A DNA stretch of 59,910 nucleotides from contig JABJAL010000046.1 of assembly GCA_018669005.1 (NCBI GenBank), forward strand, positions 1-59,910, written 5' to 3'. Each line of letters begins with the position of its first letter. Positions within the stretch are counted from its first letter, which is position 1. Shown here in pieces: positions 24,902 to 33,763 of the stretch. The notes below the pieces were generated by a model. That model saw only the letters and a program-made list of their open reading frames with translations, searched no databases and was not told the origin of the DNA. The stretch is from Nitrospinaceae bacterium. GTDB lineage: Bacteria; UBA8248. Made by a program: the position numbers and the translations under genes.

Positions 24902-26002
24902 ATGGATATCGTGATTAGCAGGGAGATGCTGCACCGCGCCCTTCAAACGGTACAGGGGGTGGTGGAGAGTCGAAGCAGTGCCATGCCGATCCTGCAGAAC
25001 GTTCTCCTCACCACCGAGGGCAAGAAACAGGTCCGTCTTGTTGCCACAAATCTCGATATCGGACTTAAGGGCGTTTTCGAGGCCAAGGTGAACAAGGGTG
25101 GCTCGGTGACGCTCAATGCGCGAAAGCTGTTCGACATTGTGCGCGAGTTGCCGGACGCCGATGTGCATCTTGTCGAGGAAGACGGACAATGGATCCGCAT
25201 GACGTGTGAGCGCTCAAGCTTTCGATTCCCGAGCTTGCCGGCCTCGGATTTTCCCTCGGTTCCGGATGCAGATGGCGATTCTCCTCAAGGCGTTTCGTCT
25301 GAAGTTCTTGGGGATATGATTCGAAAAACCATGTTTTCGATCTCGCAGGATGAAACGCGCTATACATACAACGGCGTATTTATGGAATCTGAAGGCGATA
25401 TGCTTCGTCTGGTCGCAACGGACGGACATCGGCTGGCCCTTATCGAGCGGCCCAACGATGGCGCTGAATTTGCCACGGGCGTAATCATTCACAAAAAAGC
25501 GCTTGGCGAGCTGGTTAAACTCCTTTCTGAAACTGGCGGGAGTGTTGATATTTTTCTCCAAGAAAATCATGTTATTTTCAAGTCTGATAGGTTTGAGCTT
25601 TCTGCTCGATTGATCGACGGTGATTTCCCGAAATACCGCCAGGTGATTCCCAAAGATAATGAACATCGTATTGTTACGGATCGAGACAAGCTTCTTCGGG
25701 CACTTCGGCGCGTTTCTCTTCTCTCGAACGAGACCCGGATGGTGAAATTTGTTTTTGGTTCCGGGCAGTTGAAGCTGACCACAAATGGCTCTGAGGCGGG
25801 AGAAGCTGAGGAAATTTTGGAGTCTGATTATTCTGGAGAAGAATTGACTATCGGGTTTAATGCCAGATATTGCCTTGATGTGCTCAATATTCTTGACGAG
25901 CAGAATGTATGCTTTCAGCTCAAAGACTCTCTGAGCCCTGGGATATTGCGCCCTGATGAGGCGGAAGGCTACACATATGTCATCATGCCCATGCGCGTTT
26001 GA
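24902..26002 (+). CDS. dnaN: DNA polymerase III beta subunit (sliding clamp)
   Basis: 366 residues, the family's normal length. It reads MDIVISREMLHRALQTVQGVVESR, then NVLLTT, LVATNLDIGLKGVFEAKV, TLNARKLFDIVRELPD, RLVATDGHRLALIE and the final YVIMPMRV, the usual beta-clamp landmarks. The ring-shaped dimer tethers Pol III to DNA. dnaA, recF and gyrB, its common neighbours, are absent; it lies between the transglycosylase and an XRE-cupin gene. No DnaA boxes were seen in the 216-bp upstream gap. Confidence 0.95.
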   Translation: MDIVISREMLHRALQTVQGVVESRSSAMPILQNVLLTTEGKKQVRLVATNLDIGLKGVFEAKVNKGGSVTLNARKLFDIVRELPDADVHLVEEDGQWIRMTCERSSFRFPSLPASDFPSVPDADGDSPQGVSSEVLGDMIRKTMFSISQDETRYTYNGVFMESEGDMLRLVATDGHRLALIERPNDGAEFATGVIIHKKALGELVKLLSETGGSVDIFLQENHVIFKSDRFELSARLIDGDFPKYRQVIPKDNEHRIVTDRDKLLRALRRVSLLSNETRMVKFVFGSGQLKLTTNGSEAGEAEEILESDYSGEELTIGFNARYCLDVLNILDEQNVCFQLKDSLSPGILRPDEAEGYTYVIMPMRV

Positions 26003-26189
26003 TTTTTTTCTCCATGTTCTAGACATTTAAGTTTGCGAATGGTATCTTCTGGCCGCGTTGCCGCAATTGGTATTATCGGAAAAATACAAAAACTAAGATA
26101 AAAAATATTTTTTGAGTGGTGGATTATATTTTTTAATTTTGAGGGGTTCGTGCGAATAGGTACGCAACCTGAAAGGGTGAAAAGAAAAC

Positions 26190-26825
26190 ATGGCACTAAA
26201 ATCAAAGGGCCGCGTTGGCCGGCCTCGTAAAACAGAAAGCACACCGACAACGAAAATTAAACTTAAAGTTCCCGAGGTCAAAATCGGAGAAAAGGTCCGC
26301 AAGCTTCGCAAGGAGAACGGATATTCTATCCAGAAGTTGGCCGAGCTCTCTGGTGTTTCCCCGGCGGGCATTTATAAAATTGAAACCAACGGGATGGTGC
26401 CCACCGTTACGACGCTGGTGAAGTTGGCGACGGCGCTAGAGCATCGGGTGAGCCATTTTGTCGAAGAGGAAAACGGTTATCCCGAGGCGCGTCACATTCG
26501 AAAAAAAGATCGAGAGATTGTTTCGAGTGGCCAGGAAGGCCGGACTGAGGTCGTCGCCGAGCGTCTCAGGCAGGGCCGTCTTGAGTCCGTCTACCGCACA
26601 CTTGAGCCGGGAAGCAAAACCAAGAACCCGATTATCCGGGCTGGTTGCGAGCATTTAATTTACTGCCTTAAGGGCGATCTTTGCATCTCTCGGGGAGACA
26701 ATTCTTTCCACCTCAAGGAAGGCGATTCGTTTCACTGTGAATCGAAGGGCGAGCTTGCTTTAGTGAACGATGGTCGCGCCGAAGCGAGGTTCTTGGTCGT
26801 GAATGCCGGCCATAACGCGATGTGA
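26190..26825 (+). CDS. XRE family regulator with a C-terminal cupin domain
   Basis: 211 residues. The XRE helix-turn-helix is at about 33-90: KVRKLRKENGYSIQKLAELSGVS then IYKIETNGMVPTVTTLVKLATAL. The C-terminal cupin (about 130-208) holds EHLIYCLKGDLCISRGDNSFHLKEGDSFHCES. The N-terminal 25 residues are basic with GRVGRPRKTE, similar to an AT-hook. Such HTH-cupin proteins bind a small ligand and usually control a nearby transporter; the MFS gene begins 119 bp downstream. No SD stronger than GAAAGG is seen. Confidence 0.87.
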   Translation: MALKSKGRVGRPRKTESTPTTKIKLKVPEVKIGEKVRKLRKENGYSIQKLAELSGVSPAGIYKIETNGMVPTVTTLVKLATALEHRVSHFVEEENGYPEARHIRKKDREIVSSGQEGRTEVVAERLRQGRLESVYRTLEPGSKTKNPIIRAGCEHLIYCLKGDLCISRGDNSFHLKEGDSFHCESKGELALVNDGRAEARFLVVNAGHNAM

Positions 26826-26876
26826 GCCTCGACCGCTTGTGCATTTGTTTCGCGTTAATTTTATTTTAGGATGCTC

Positions 26877-26920
26877 GGACGTCATTTCCGGCGGGGGTGG
26901 CGTCCGTATTTTATTTAACC
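26877..26920 (+). terminator. Possible terminator after the XRE-cupin gene
   Basis: GGACG (about 26877-26881) pairs with CGTCC (about 26901-26905) around a G-rich loop, followed by GTATTTTATTT. The stem is short, so the call is tentative. It lies between the XRE-cupin gene and the MFS gene. Confidence 0.35.
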
Positions 26921-26944
26921 CCGCGCGGGACAAGGGGCGTAAAA

Positions 26945-28186
26945 GTGCGCTTCTTTGATGCCGCACAGGAGAGCAGCCCGCGTTACTACGGCTGGCTTGT
27001 CGTTGCGCTGACGTTCACCACAATGGCAATTGGTGGCTCGATAGTCAGCACCTTCCCTATATTCTACGTAACATTTCTTGATGAGTTTGGCTGGTCTCGT
27101 GCTGATACGGCGCTAGCGTTTTCCACCTCTATGGTGACGTTTGCCATCGCGGCCGGGCCCATCGGAGCGCTGATTGATCGCTTCGGGCCTCGGGTGGTCA
27201 TTCCCTCAGGAGTGGTCGTTCTGGGTTTGGGCCTTACGCTGATGTCCATGGTTTCGAGCCGCTTTAGCCTCTATCTTTATTATGGCGTTTTTGTGGCGCT
27301 CGGGGTCACGCTTATCGGCATGATTCCGACAAGTACCATTGTGAGCCATTGGTTTGTCCGAATGCGATCCACGGCACTCGGAATTGCCCATTCGGGTCGT
27401 AGCGCCGGCTCGATGGTTCTTGTGCCCCTTTGTGCATTCTTGATTGCCTGGGTCGGTTGGCGCTCGGCCTATCTGTTTCTTGCGGCAGGAATTGTTTCGA
27501 TTCTTTTGCCACTAAATCTTTTTCTTCATCGGAACCCACCCCAGCGAGAAGAAATCGAGCGGAGTGGCGATAGCCCTTCGCCGCAGAGTTGGACGCTCGC
27601 CCGGGCGCTTCGCGACCGCGCATTCTGGCTTTTGTTTTTTTCAGGAATTTTTCAAGGCATATCTTTCAGTGTTGTCGGCGTGCATATGGTGGCGCATATG
27701 GTCGATGTCGGCCTCACGACGATTATGGCGGCGTGGCTTTTAGGATTCATGGCGATACTTCGTGCGGTGGGCGGAATTGGCGGCGGATGGGTCGGCGATT
27801 TGGTGGGAAGGCGTTCGGTTTTTGTCGTCTCTAGCCTTATCAGCGTATTAGGTGTGGTGTGTCTGATGTTTATTACGTCGGATCGGTGGGCCCTTGGATA
27901 CCTGTTCGTATTTTTGTATGGCATTGGCGCAGGCGCCCGAGGCACCTCGTTTGTATCCTTGAAGGCGGATATTTTTCCTGGAAAGAGTTTTGGCCGAATC
28001 CTGGGTTTTTCGCAGATGGGCGCAGGTCTCGCCTCAGGATTTGGACCGTGGTTGGCCGGCTATATTTTTGATGTGATGGGAAGTTATCGATGGGCTTTTT
28101 TCTTGGTGCTGGCGATGAATTTGATGTCGATTGTAACTGGCATGATTGCAACCCGGCGGGCGGCACACCCTGGCCGAGCAAAATAA
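26945..28186 (+). CDS. MFS transporter
   Basis: 413 residues from the GTG at 26945, which has AAGGGG upstream; a GTG at 26897 is also in frame but lacks a site. About 12 hydrophobic segments are present. IDRFGPRVVIP is in the loop 2-3 position and GDLVGRRSVFVV in the second-half loop. The GARGTSFVSLKADIFPG block is typical of the oxalate/formate and monocarboxylate-type MFS proteins. The neighbouring XRE-cupin gene could be its regulator. Confidence 0.85.
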   Translation: MRFFDAAQESSPRYYGWLVVALTFTTMAIGGSIVSTFPIFYVTFLDEFGWSRADTALAFSTSMVTFAIAAGPIGALIDRFGPRVVIPSGVVVLGLGLTLMSMVSSRFSLYLYYGVFVALGVTLIGMIPTSTIVSHWFVRMRSTALGIAHSGRSAGSMVLVPLCAFLIAWVGWRSAYLFLAAGIVSILLPLNLFLHRNPPQREEIERSGDSPSPQSWTLARALRDRAFWLLFFSGIFQGISFSVVGVHMVAHMVDVGLTTIMAAWLLGFMAILRAVGGIGGGWVGDLVGRRSVFVVSSLISVLGVVCLMFITSDRWALGYLFVFLYGIGAGARGTSFVSLKADIFPGKSFGRILGFSQMGAGLASGFGPWLAGYIFDVMGSYRWAFFLVLAMNLMSIVTGMIATRRAAHPGRAK

Positions 28187-28224
28187 ATTGAAAGTGTGGT
28201 CAGGAAATGTGAGGCTTTGTCAGA

Positions 28225-28806
28225 TTAAGCACCCAAAACCGGTTTCTCCGAGATTTCAGCAATCATGGATGGAACCATCTCGCAGATGTCATCAGATGAA
28301 ATTTGATCGATATTGAATACGGCGTGATAAAGCTTAGGATCTGCGAAATCCACTCTAAAGAAAAACTGTGAAAATAAGCCCTGGTCACGATTTGATTTCG
28401 CGACGATATCCTCTGCTCCCGAGTGCGGAACACCAGCGGAATTCATGATGTAGCGAATACGAGATTCGTTTGAGCCAACAATGCGCAGGTGTATGGCTCC
28501 GGGGTGATCTCCCAAAAAAACTTGACCGCCCCAGCCGCCGATAACGACATTGTCTCCTTGGGCCGCGTTTTTCATTACATCTTTGATTGTATCCTGGACT
28601 TTTATGCGATCAAGTAGGAAAAGTCGCTCAATGAGTTTTGGCGGGCGGCCTTCGATTCGCTCCAGATCAATATCAAGCCCGCGCTCTTTGCATCCTGCGA
28701 TTAGCTCGTCGAGGTAGATGAATCGATAATTTAACTTTTCAGCTATTTTGCGCCCGATGTTGATTCCGCCAGTTCCGTACTGACGGGAGATGGTGATTAT
28801 GGCCAT
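28225..28806 (-). CDS. Cytidylate-kinase-like family protein
   Basis: 193 residues. It starts with MAIITISRQYGTGGINIGRK, the unusual S-R-Q-x-G-S/T-G-G nucleotide-binding loop of this family, followed by IAEKLNYRFIYLDELI. VVIGGWGGQVFLGDHPGAIHLRIVG is the usual mid block. The family's actual phosphate acceptor is not established. It runs divergently from the MFS gene's end and co-directionally with the YihY gene 58 bp away. Confidence 0.75.
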   Translation of the reverse strand: MAIITISRQYGTGGINIGRKIAEKLNYRFIYLDELIAGCKERGLDIDLERIEGRPPKLIERLFLLDRIKVQDTIKDVMKNAAQGDNVVIGGWGGQVFLGDHPGAIHLRIVGSNESRIRYIMNSAGVPHSGAEDIVAKSNRDQGLFSQFFFRVDFADPKLYHAVFNIDQISSDDICEMVPSMIAEISEKPVLGA

Positions 28807-28863
28807 TGTTCGGGTCCCCCCAATTTAAAAATCTGATTGTTTCAGTTATGTCTCTTTCAAATC

Positions 28864-30219
28864 TTATCCGTCAGCCTCTACGGTGGAAATGCTAAATGCG
28901 CCACCGTCATTGCTCGCGTCCTCGATCAGTATTTCAAGCGTTAACCCCTCTAGTGAGGTGCGCCGCCCTTGGTGCATTTTATCAATAACGGCCTCTGCCC
29001 GGGGATGCTCGCCGGGGTGTGTGGGCCCTGACTCCATGGCGTCGAAAATCTCGATAGCCGCAATCGCCGAGGGATTTCTTGCTGGAAGTAGCTGGTCTCC
29101 CTTGTTTGTCTCGGCGATGAGTCCGCTTTCTCTTAGCTGATAAATGACATTTTTCAGTATTTCTGTCGGATAGTCCAGCTTTTTTTCGAGTGAATCGAGG
29201 GTGAAAAGTGGCTCGCGAGTATCAGCCCGTCTGGCTAGCAGGGCCATTACCCTGAGACCTGCCTCCCAGCTGAGACCCGTATCCGGGATTTCATCCTCCT
29301 TGTGGCTTCGTTCGGGCAGCCCCTGGACGAGAGCCGCAATTTCGGCCGCATAAAGAAGAATATTCCATCCAAGATAAATCCAGACCATCAGGATGGGAAG
29401 CTGGGCTAGGGCGCCGTAAATGGCCGTTTTACCGGTGAATCCCACCTGAAGGCTCACATATCCCCATTGAAGGAAATATAATAGTACGCCGCCGACTGCA
29501 CTGCCCACGAGGGCGGGGGCAAAGTGTATCTTTTTGTTTGGCATGACGATGATCATGAGGGAGATTAAAATAATCGAGCCCACCAGCGGAATCATCTTGA
29601 GCAGGATTTCCGCTCCGGTGGACAGGAACCAGAAGGAGCCGAACGAGGCGAGAAAGTCACGCATTTTAAATAGTGTTGTCGCGCTGATGATGATGCCCAG
29701 CAAAAGGGGCGTGAAGAAAATCATGCTGAAGTAGTCGGAAATCCGCCGAGTGAGGGCGCGGGGTTGTTTTACGTCGAAAATCACGTTCAGCGAGCGCTCC
29801 ACCGCATTGAGGGTGAGGACAATGGTTACGAGAAAGGCTCCGAGGCCTGTTGCACCCATGGTCTTGAAGTTTACTTTATCGACGAAGGTGAAGAGCTTCT
29901 CGCGCACTTCGCTGTTAAAGACGGGCCCGAGTTGCTCAAGAATGTATTCGTAGATTCCTTGGTCGAAGCCCAAGCCGCGCAGGATGGCGAAGCTAAAGGC
30001 GAGGATGGGCACGATTGAGAGCAGCGTGGTGTAGGTGAGTGCAGCGGCGCGAATAGGGGCCTGGTCGGCCTGAAAGCGAACGAGTGCTAGAATAGACAGG
30101 CGAAGCGCGCCATGGGAGCCCACGAGGGCATCTTTCAGCTCCCCGATATTGCCGGGAATGCCATATTTAGAAAGATAATTTCTCAAAAGCGCCCTCCGTT
30201 TCACTCTTGGGCCGCACAT
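28864..30219 (-). CDS. YihY/virulence factor BrkB family membrane protein
   Basis: 451 residues. About six hydrophobic segments occur in residues 60-315: RAAALTYTTLLSIVPILAFSF is the first helix and the family's most conserved stretch, and AALAQLPILMVWIYLGWNILLYAAEI is a later one. The C-terminal 130 residues are soluble and helical (LRVMALLARRADTREP, LDSLEKKLDYPTEILKNVIYQLRES), like a winged-helix domain. The family was called ribonuclease BN, but that assignment was wrong; function remains uncertain. A GAAGG site precedes the ATG. Confidence 0.85.
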   Translation of the reverse strand: MCGPRVKRRALLRNYLSKYGIPGNIGELKDALVGSHGALRLSILALVRFQADQAPIRAAALTYTTLLSIVPILAFSFAILRGLGFDQGIYEYILEQLGPVFNSEVREKLFTFVDKVNFKTMGATGLGAFLVTIVLTLNAVERSLNVIFDVKQPRALTRRISDYFSMIFFTPLLLGIIISATTLFKMRDFLASFGSFWFLSTGAEILLKMIPLVGSIILISLMIIVMPNKKIHFAPALVGSAVGGVLLYFLQWGYVSLQVGFTGKTAIYGALAQLPILMVWIYLGWNILLYAAEIAALVQGLPERSHKEDEIPDTGLSWEAGLRVMALLARRADTREPLFTLDSLEKKLDYPTEILKNVIYQLRESGLIAETNKGDQLLPARNPSAIAAIEIFDAMESGPTHPGEHPRAEAVIDKMHQGRRTSLEGLTLEILIEDASNDGGAFSISTVEADG

Positions 30220-30321
30220 GGGTTACCTTCGCTAAAGCATCAAAAGAATCATCCCAGCTTAGGTTGTGCGCCGCAAGTGAATATTTTTCAATTCGTTCAA
30301 GGATTAAGACCTGGAGGCAAC

Positions 30322-30888
30322 GTGACGATATCCCCTGAGGAGATAATGACCCGGATGGGTGTGTTCACCCCGCTATGGGCTGCCGATGATGGTGTCATTT
30401 GCGGTGCCGTCAACGATAAGGAGTGTGGGCGGTTTTTCGCCATTGACCGCGAAAGCGGCAACTTTCGCTGGCGTTTGGATAGCCCGGCGGGTTGGGCTGT
30501 GGCGGCTCCTCTGATTTGGGGCGATTTCTGCATCGCCGGAACCAGTGTTGCCGACATGAATAGAAGCGAGGAAGGCGGGCAGTTCGCCACGGTGAACTGG
30601 CGGCGAGGGGGGGCAGTGCTCGCCATAGAGATTCAAAGTGGTGAGGTTCGCTTTTTGGATTTACGTTGCGGTGTGGTGCGCGAGACGCCCCGGGCCGAGG
30701 GTGACACCCTGGTAGTCTCGGGTGAAATTCGTGTCGGGGGATTTAGGGACGATGAACCCTGGTCGGCATCCACCGAGGTCGAGAGTCGCTTTGATCTTCC
30801 CTCGGGCCGCCTTATAGGCCGCCGCGCCAAAGGGGCCTTGCGTCCTGAGGATTTTCCGGGCGAACCCGCACCGGAGCTTTTGGAATAG
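30322..30888 (+). CDS. Beta-propeller-like protein of unknown function
   Basis: 188 residues from the GTG at 30322, chosen because GGAGG lies four bases upstream; the open frame to 30112 overlaps the YihY promoter. The sequence has PQQ/WD-like blades: GRFFAIDRESGNFRWRLDSPAG and GAVLAIEIQSGEVRFLDL, each ending in a S-G-x-x-x-W/F type strand. It is far shorter than a complete propeller, so it may oligomerise or be partial. No signal peptide is visible, and function is unknown. Confidence 0.5.
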   Translation: MTISPEEIMTRMGVFTPLWAADDGVICGAVNDKECGRFFAIDRESGNFRWRLDSPAGWAVAAPLIWGDFCIAGTSVADMNRSEEGGQFATVNWRRGGAVLAIEIQSGEVRFLDLRCGVVRETPRAEGDTLVVSGEIRVGGFRDDEPWSASTEVESRFDLPSGRLIGRRAKGALRPEDFPGEPAPELLE

Positions 30889-30907
30889 TTGCTGGCTAGC
30901 TTTGGCT

Positions 30908-31774
30908 CTAGCCAACCTTTTTTAAATGCTTGGCCATGTTGAGCGCATTGGCTGCAAGGTTGTGGGGCCGGGTCCAGCCTTTACACTCTGGCATTTGTAC
31001 CAGGGCCGCAGCTTTTTGAGGCGAACTTTCTTTTTTAAGCGCGGCGGCCACCCGGCGACGCAGGTTTTTGAAGTAGGTGATGTTCTCATCCACAATCTTC
31101 GAGCCTCTTGTGGGCAGGGCACCATGCCCGGGGATGAACCGCAGGGCGGGGAATTTTTTGAGCCGCGGGAGCTCCCGCCGCCAGTTTTCGAGATCCGCTT
31201 GACCGGTAGCGGTGTGGGAGCGGTTGGCGATGAGATCGCCTGAGAAGAGGATTTTTTCCTCGGGCATCCAGATAACCGAATCGCCCCGGGTATGGCAGTG
31301 CCCGATGCGAATGAGCTGAAATAATCGCCCACCGTATCGAACCTCAAGCCGATCATCGAAGGTGAGCATCGGCGGGTCGAAATCGAGGCCAGGCGCGAGG
31401 TGGCCTAGATGAAACCCGCTCTTATCCAGCGCAGCGGCCCAACTTCCCCTCCTTAGCTCCCGTTCCATTTCTTGTCTAATAAGACCCGCACCAACCGTGA
31501 CCGCACCCCGGCGAACGTGATAGCCGTTGTCCGAGGTGTGGTCGAAATTGTGATGGGTGTTGAGGACAAGGCCCGCATTTTTTCGCGTGACGCCGCGCAT
31601 ATATTTTAGAAAATGTTTACGCACCCGCATGTCGCTGTCGATAATGACTGGCTTGTCGCCGGTGAGGATGAGCCCGAAATTCGTCTGGCCCCCGCCTCCG
31701 ATGTAGATATGTACCCCCGGGGAAATTTCGCGAAATTCCGGCGATTTAATCGGCGAGGCTGGCGTTTTCGGCAC
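30908..31774 (-). CDS. Metallo-beta-lactamase-fold hydrolase (copy 2)
   Basis: 288 residues. It shares a near-identical layout with the preceding paralogue: VHIYIGGGGQTNFGLILTGDKPVIID, the motif NTHHNFDHTSDNGY, IGHCHTRGDSVIWMPEEKILFSGDL and IPGHGALP. The metal motif is H-x-N-x-D-H here instead of H-x-H-x-D-H. The other ligand His and Asp (GHCH, SGD, PGHG) are kept. The C-terminus ends in a LKKESSPQKAA helix. No signal peptide is present. It is the last gene of a cupin-MBL-MBL run on this strand (22 bp from its paralogue). Substrate unknown. Confidence 0.85.
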   Translation of the reverse strand: MPKTPASPIKSPEFREISPGVHIYIGGGGQTNFGLILTGDKPVIIDSDMRVRKHFLKYMRGVTRKNAGLVLNTHHNFDHTSDNGYHVRRGAVTVGAGLIRQEMERELRRGSWAAALDKSGFHLGHLAPGLDFDPPMLTFDDRLEVRYGGRLFQLIRIGHCHTRGDSVIWMPEEKILFSGDLIANRSHTATGQADLENWRRELPRLKKFPALRFIPGHGALPTRGSKIVDENITYFKNLRRRVAAALKKESSPQKAAALVQMPECKGWTRPHNLAANALNMAKHLKKVG

Positions 31775-31796
31775 GATGAGTCTCCTCTTGCGCTTG

Positions 31797-32672
31797 TTAG
31801 CGTTTGCTCTTTAAGTCCTTGGCCATCTTGAGAGCGAGGCCCGAAACATTTCCGGGCCGGAACCATTTGGCGTACTCGGGCATCTCCACGGCCGCCGCAG
31901 CTTTGGCCGGGGTTTTGTGCTTTTTAAGTGCCGCCTGGGTTCGGCTTTTCAAGCGCGAGAGATAGGTTTTGTTGTCGGCGATGATGCTGCTTCCCTTTGG
32001 GGGCAAGGGGCCATGGCCGGGAACGATATATTTCGCCGGGAATTTTTTGAGGACATCCAGCGCCGGGAGCCAGTTGTTGAAGTTTCCGAGGCGGTTCACC
32101 GGGTGGGTGCGGTAGGTGGTCAGGTCGCCCGTGAAGAGCACGCCTTCCTCGGGCATCCACACCACGGTGTCGCCCTTCGTGTGACAGTGATCGATATAGA
32201 TCATCTGGAACAGCCGCCCGCCGTAGCGAATGTCGATTTGATCCTCGAAGGTGACCGTTGGCGGCGAGATGTCGAGTTTTCCGATGAGATGATCAACGCT
32301 CGGCTGGCGCCCGGCCATTTGTTTGACCCAGTTGCCCGAGGCGTATTCGCGCTCCATTTCCTGCCGGGCGAGATCGACTCCGAACGAAACGGCGCCCTTG
32401 CCCATGTAGTAGCCGTTGTCTGAAGTGTGGTCGAAATTATGATGGGTGTTGAGGAGCAGCCCGGCGTCTTTTTTCGTTATTTTTTTCATACCCGCCAGAA
32501 ATTGCTTTCGAACGCGAATGTCATTGTCGATGACGACGGGTTTGTCGTTCGTGAGAATGAGGCCGAAATCAGTTGTTCCGTTTCCGCCGATGTGGGCGTA
32601 AATGCCTTTCGTAACCTTGACCATTCCGGTGGTCTTGGCGGGGGCGGGCATCATATTTGCGCGGCTTGCCAT
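31797..32672 (-). CDS. Metallo-beta-lactamase-fold hydrolase (copy 1)
   Basis: 291 residues. Motifs are IYAHIGGNGTTDFGLILTND, NTHHNFDHTSDNGYYMGKG, IDHCHTKGDTVVWMPEEGVLFTGDL and VPGHGPLPPKG. Like its neighbour it has H-x-N-x-D-H, so the substitution is shared and probably ancestral to the pair. Both copies follow with a GAVTVG/GAVSFG and RQEME block that I do not recognise from lactonases or glyoxalase II. It lies 39 bp downstream of the cupin gene and 22 bp upstream of the other copy, consistent with a tandem duplication in one operon. Confidence 0.85.
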   Translation of the reverse strand: MASRANMMPAPAKTTGMVKVTKGIYAHIGGNGTTDFGLILTNDKPVVIDNDIRVRKQFLAGMKKITKKDAGLLLNTHHNFDHTSDNGYYMGKGAVSFGVDLARQEMEREYASGNWVKQMAGRQPSVDHLIGKLDISPPTVTFEDQIDIRYGGRLFQMIYIDHCHTKGDTVVWMPEEGVLFTGDLTTYRTHPVNRLGNFNNWLPALDVLKKFPAKYIVPGHGPLPPKGSSIIADNKTYLSRLKSRTQAALKKHKTPAKAAAAVEMPEYAKWFRPGNVSGLALKMAKDLKSKR

Positions 32673-32711
32673 GTGTAGCTCCTTGTTGGTGGGTAGCGAA
32701 AATTATTCGAG

Positions 32712-33134
32712 TTAAATTTCGATGTCGGGCACAAGATCGGTGTGCCCAAAATTTTCTTTATTTTTTTCGGGAATGAAAAAACTTATCTGCTCGCTTGGTG
32801 CATTTCCTGTGTTGGAGACGCCGTGGATTGTCTCGGCGGGAACGATGAGCGTATCGCCGGGGCCACAGATTCTACGCTCCTCGCCGACGAGCGCATTCAC
32901 GTTGCCGATGAGGAAGTGGATAATTTCGGCGGTGTCATGAAAATGAGGAAGCACAGCGCCACCCGGCTCGATTTTCTCGCGCAGCACCTTCCACAACTGG
33001 AGATTGAGTCTCCTCGCCTCCTCCGCCGAGACCAGGCTTTGTTGGTACAACTCGCGGTGGCGGGCAGCGGCGGTCCACTCAAGTTCATCGTTGAGGCGCA
33101 TCCGGGGAATATTCAATTGAAATTTCCAATTCAT
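32712..33134 (-). CDS. Cupin domain protein
   Basis: 140 residues. Cupin motif 1 is GAVLPHFHDTAEIIHFLIGNVNAL (G-x5-H-x-H-x3-E is P-H-F-H-D-T-A-E here), and motif 2 is GDTLIVPAETIHGVSNTG, so the metal ligands are present. It precedes the two MBL genes on the same strand and is likely in their operon. Function is unassigned; possible roles are a dioxygenase or isomerase acting with the hydrolases. Confidence 0.75.
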   Translation of the reverse strand: MNWKFQLNIPRMRLNDELEWTAAARHRELYQQSLVSAEEARRLNLQLWKVLREKIEPGGAVLPHFHDTAEIIHFLIGNVNALVGEERRICGPGDTLIVPAETIHGVSNTGNAPSEQISFFIPEKNKENFGHTDLVPDIEI

Positions 33135-33343
33135 GAGAAAACCACAAAATGTATATTTACCTTATACCGGAGATAGGTGGTTGGTTTCCAATCCCTCTCC
33201 GGGGGGCAGTGTTTTGTTTATCGTCAAGCACAGGGAGATTCGGAATTTTTTCGTTCTCAGGCGGAGCGTTTGGAGGAGACTTCGTGTATTCTTATCTGGC
33301 ACGATGTTTTCGATAATCGCTATATGATTTGCGAGGAAGGGAT

Positions 33344-33763
33344 ATGGGGATGATGGAGATTACTCGCCGTGAGGAGTTTAGTGCGGCGCACCGCTTATAT
33401 AACCCCGAATTTTCAGACGAGAAGAACCAGGCTCTTTATGGTTTGTGCGCCAATCCCCACTACCATGGACATAATTATGTGCTCGAAGTGACCCTTCGTG
33501 GCCCTGTGGACCCGGATACGGGAATGACTTTCAACCTTGCAGATCTTAAATCGACTGTGCGCCGAGAAATCATAGACGAGGTTGATCATAAAAATTTGAA
33601 TGAAGATGCGGCCCAATTCATGGAAAACCGCATTCCGACAGCGGAAAATATCGCCATATCAATCTGGGAGCGCCTCAAAGCCCATATCGAGGGCGCTCTT
33701 CTCTACCGAGTGCGTTTATACGAGAACGAGCGGAATTTTGTTGATTATTACGGAGAGAAATAG
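33344..33763 (+). CDS. queD: 6-carboxytetrahydropterin synthase (QueD)
   Basis: 139 residues from the ATG at 33344, after GAGGAAGG; an upstream TTG at 33329 has no site. The PTPS family landmarks are EEFSAAHRLYN, the catalytic Cys and zinc His in LCANPHYHGHNY, GMTFNLADLK, EVDHKNLNED, PTAENIAISIWERL and ENERNFVDYYG. QueD makes 6-carboxy-5,6,7,8-tetrahydropterin from dihydroneopterin triphosphate in queuosine/deazapurine synthesis; a pyruvoyltetrahydropterin synthase role is a possible alternative. No queE, queC or queF was found in the window. Confidence 0.9.
   Translation: MGMMEITRREEFSAAHRLYNPEFSDEKNQALYGLCANPHYHGHNYVLEVTLRGPVDPDTGMTFNLADLKSTVRREIIDEVDHKNLNEDAAQFMENRIPTAENIAISIWERLKAHIEGALLYRVRLYENERNFVDYYGEK

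Noticed and set aside
33135-33343. preQ1 riboswitch before queD
   Set aside because: No recognisable short hairpin and pseudoknot pattern of preQ1-I or -II was seen before queD.
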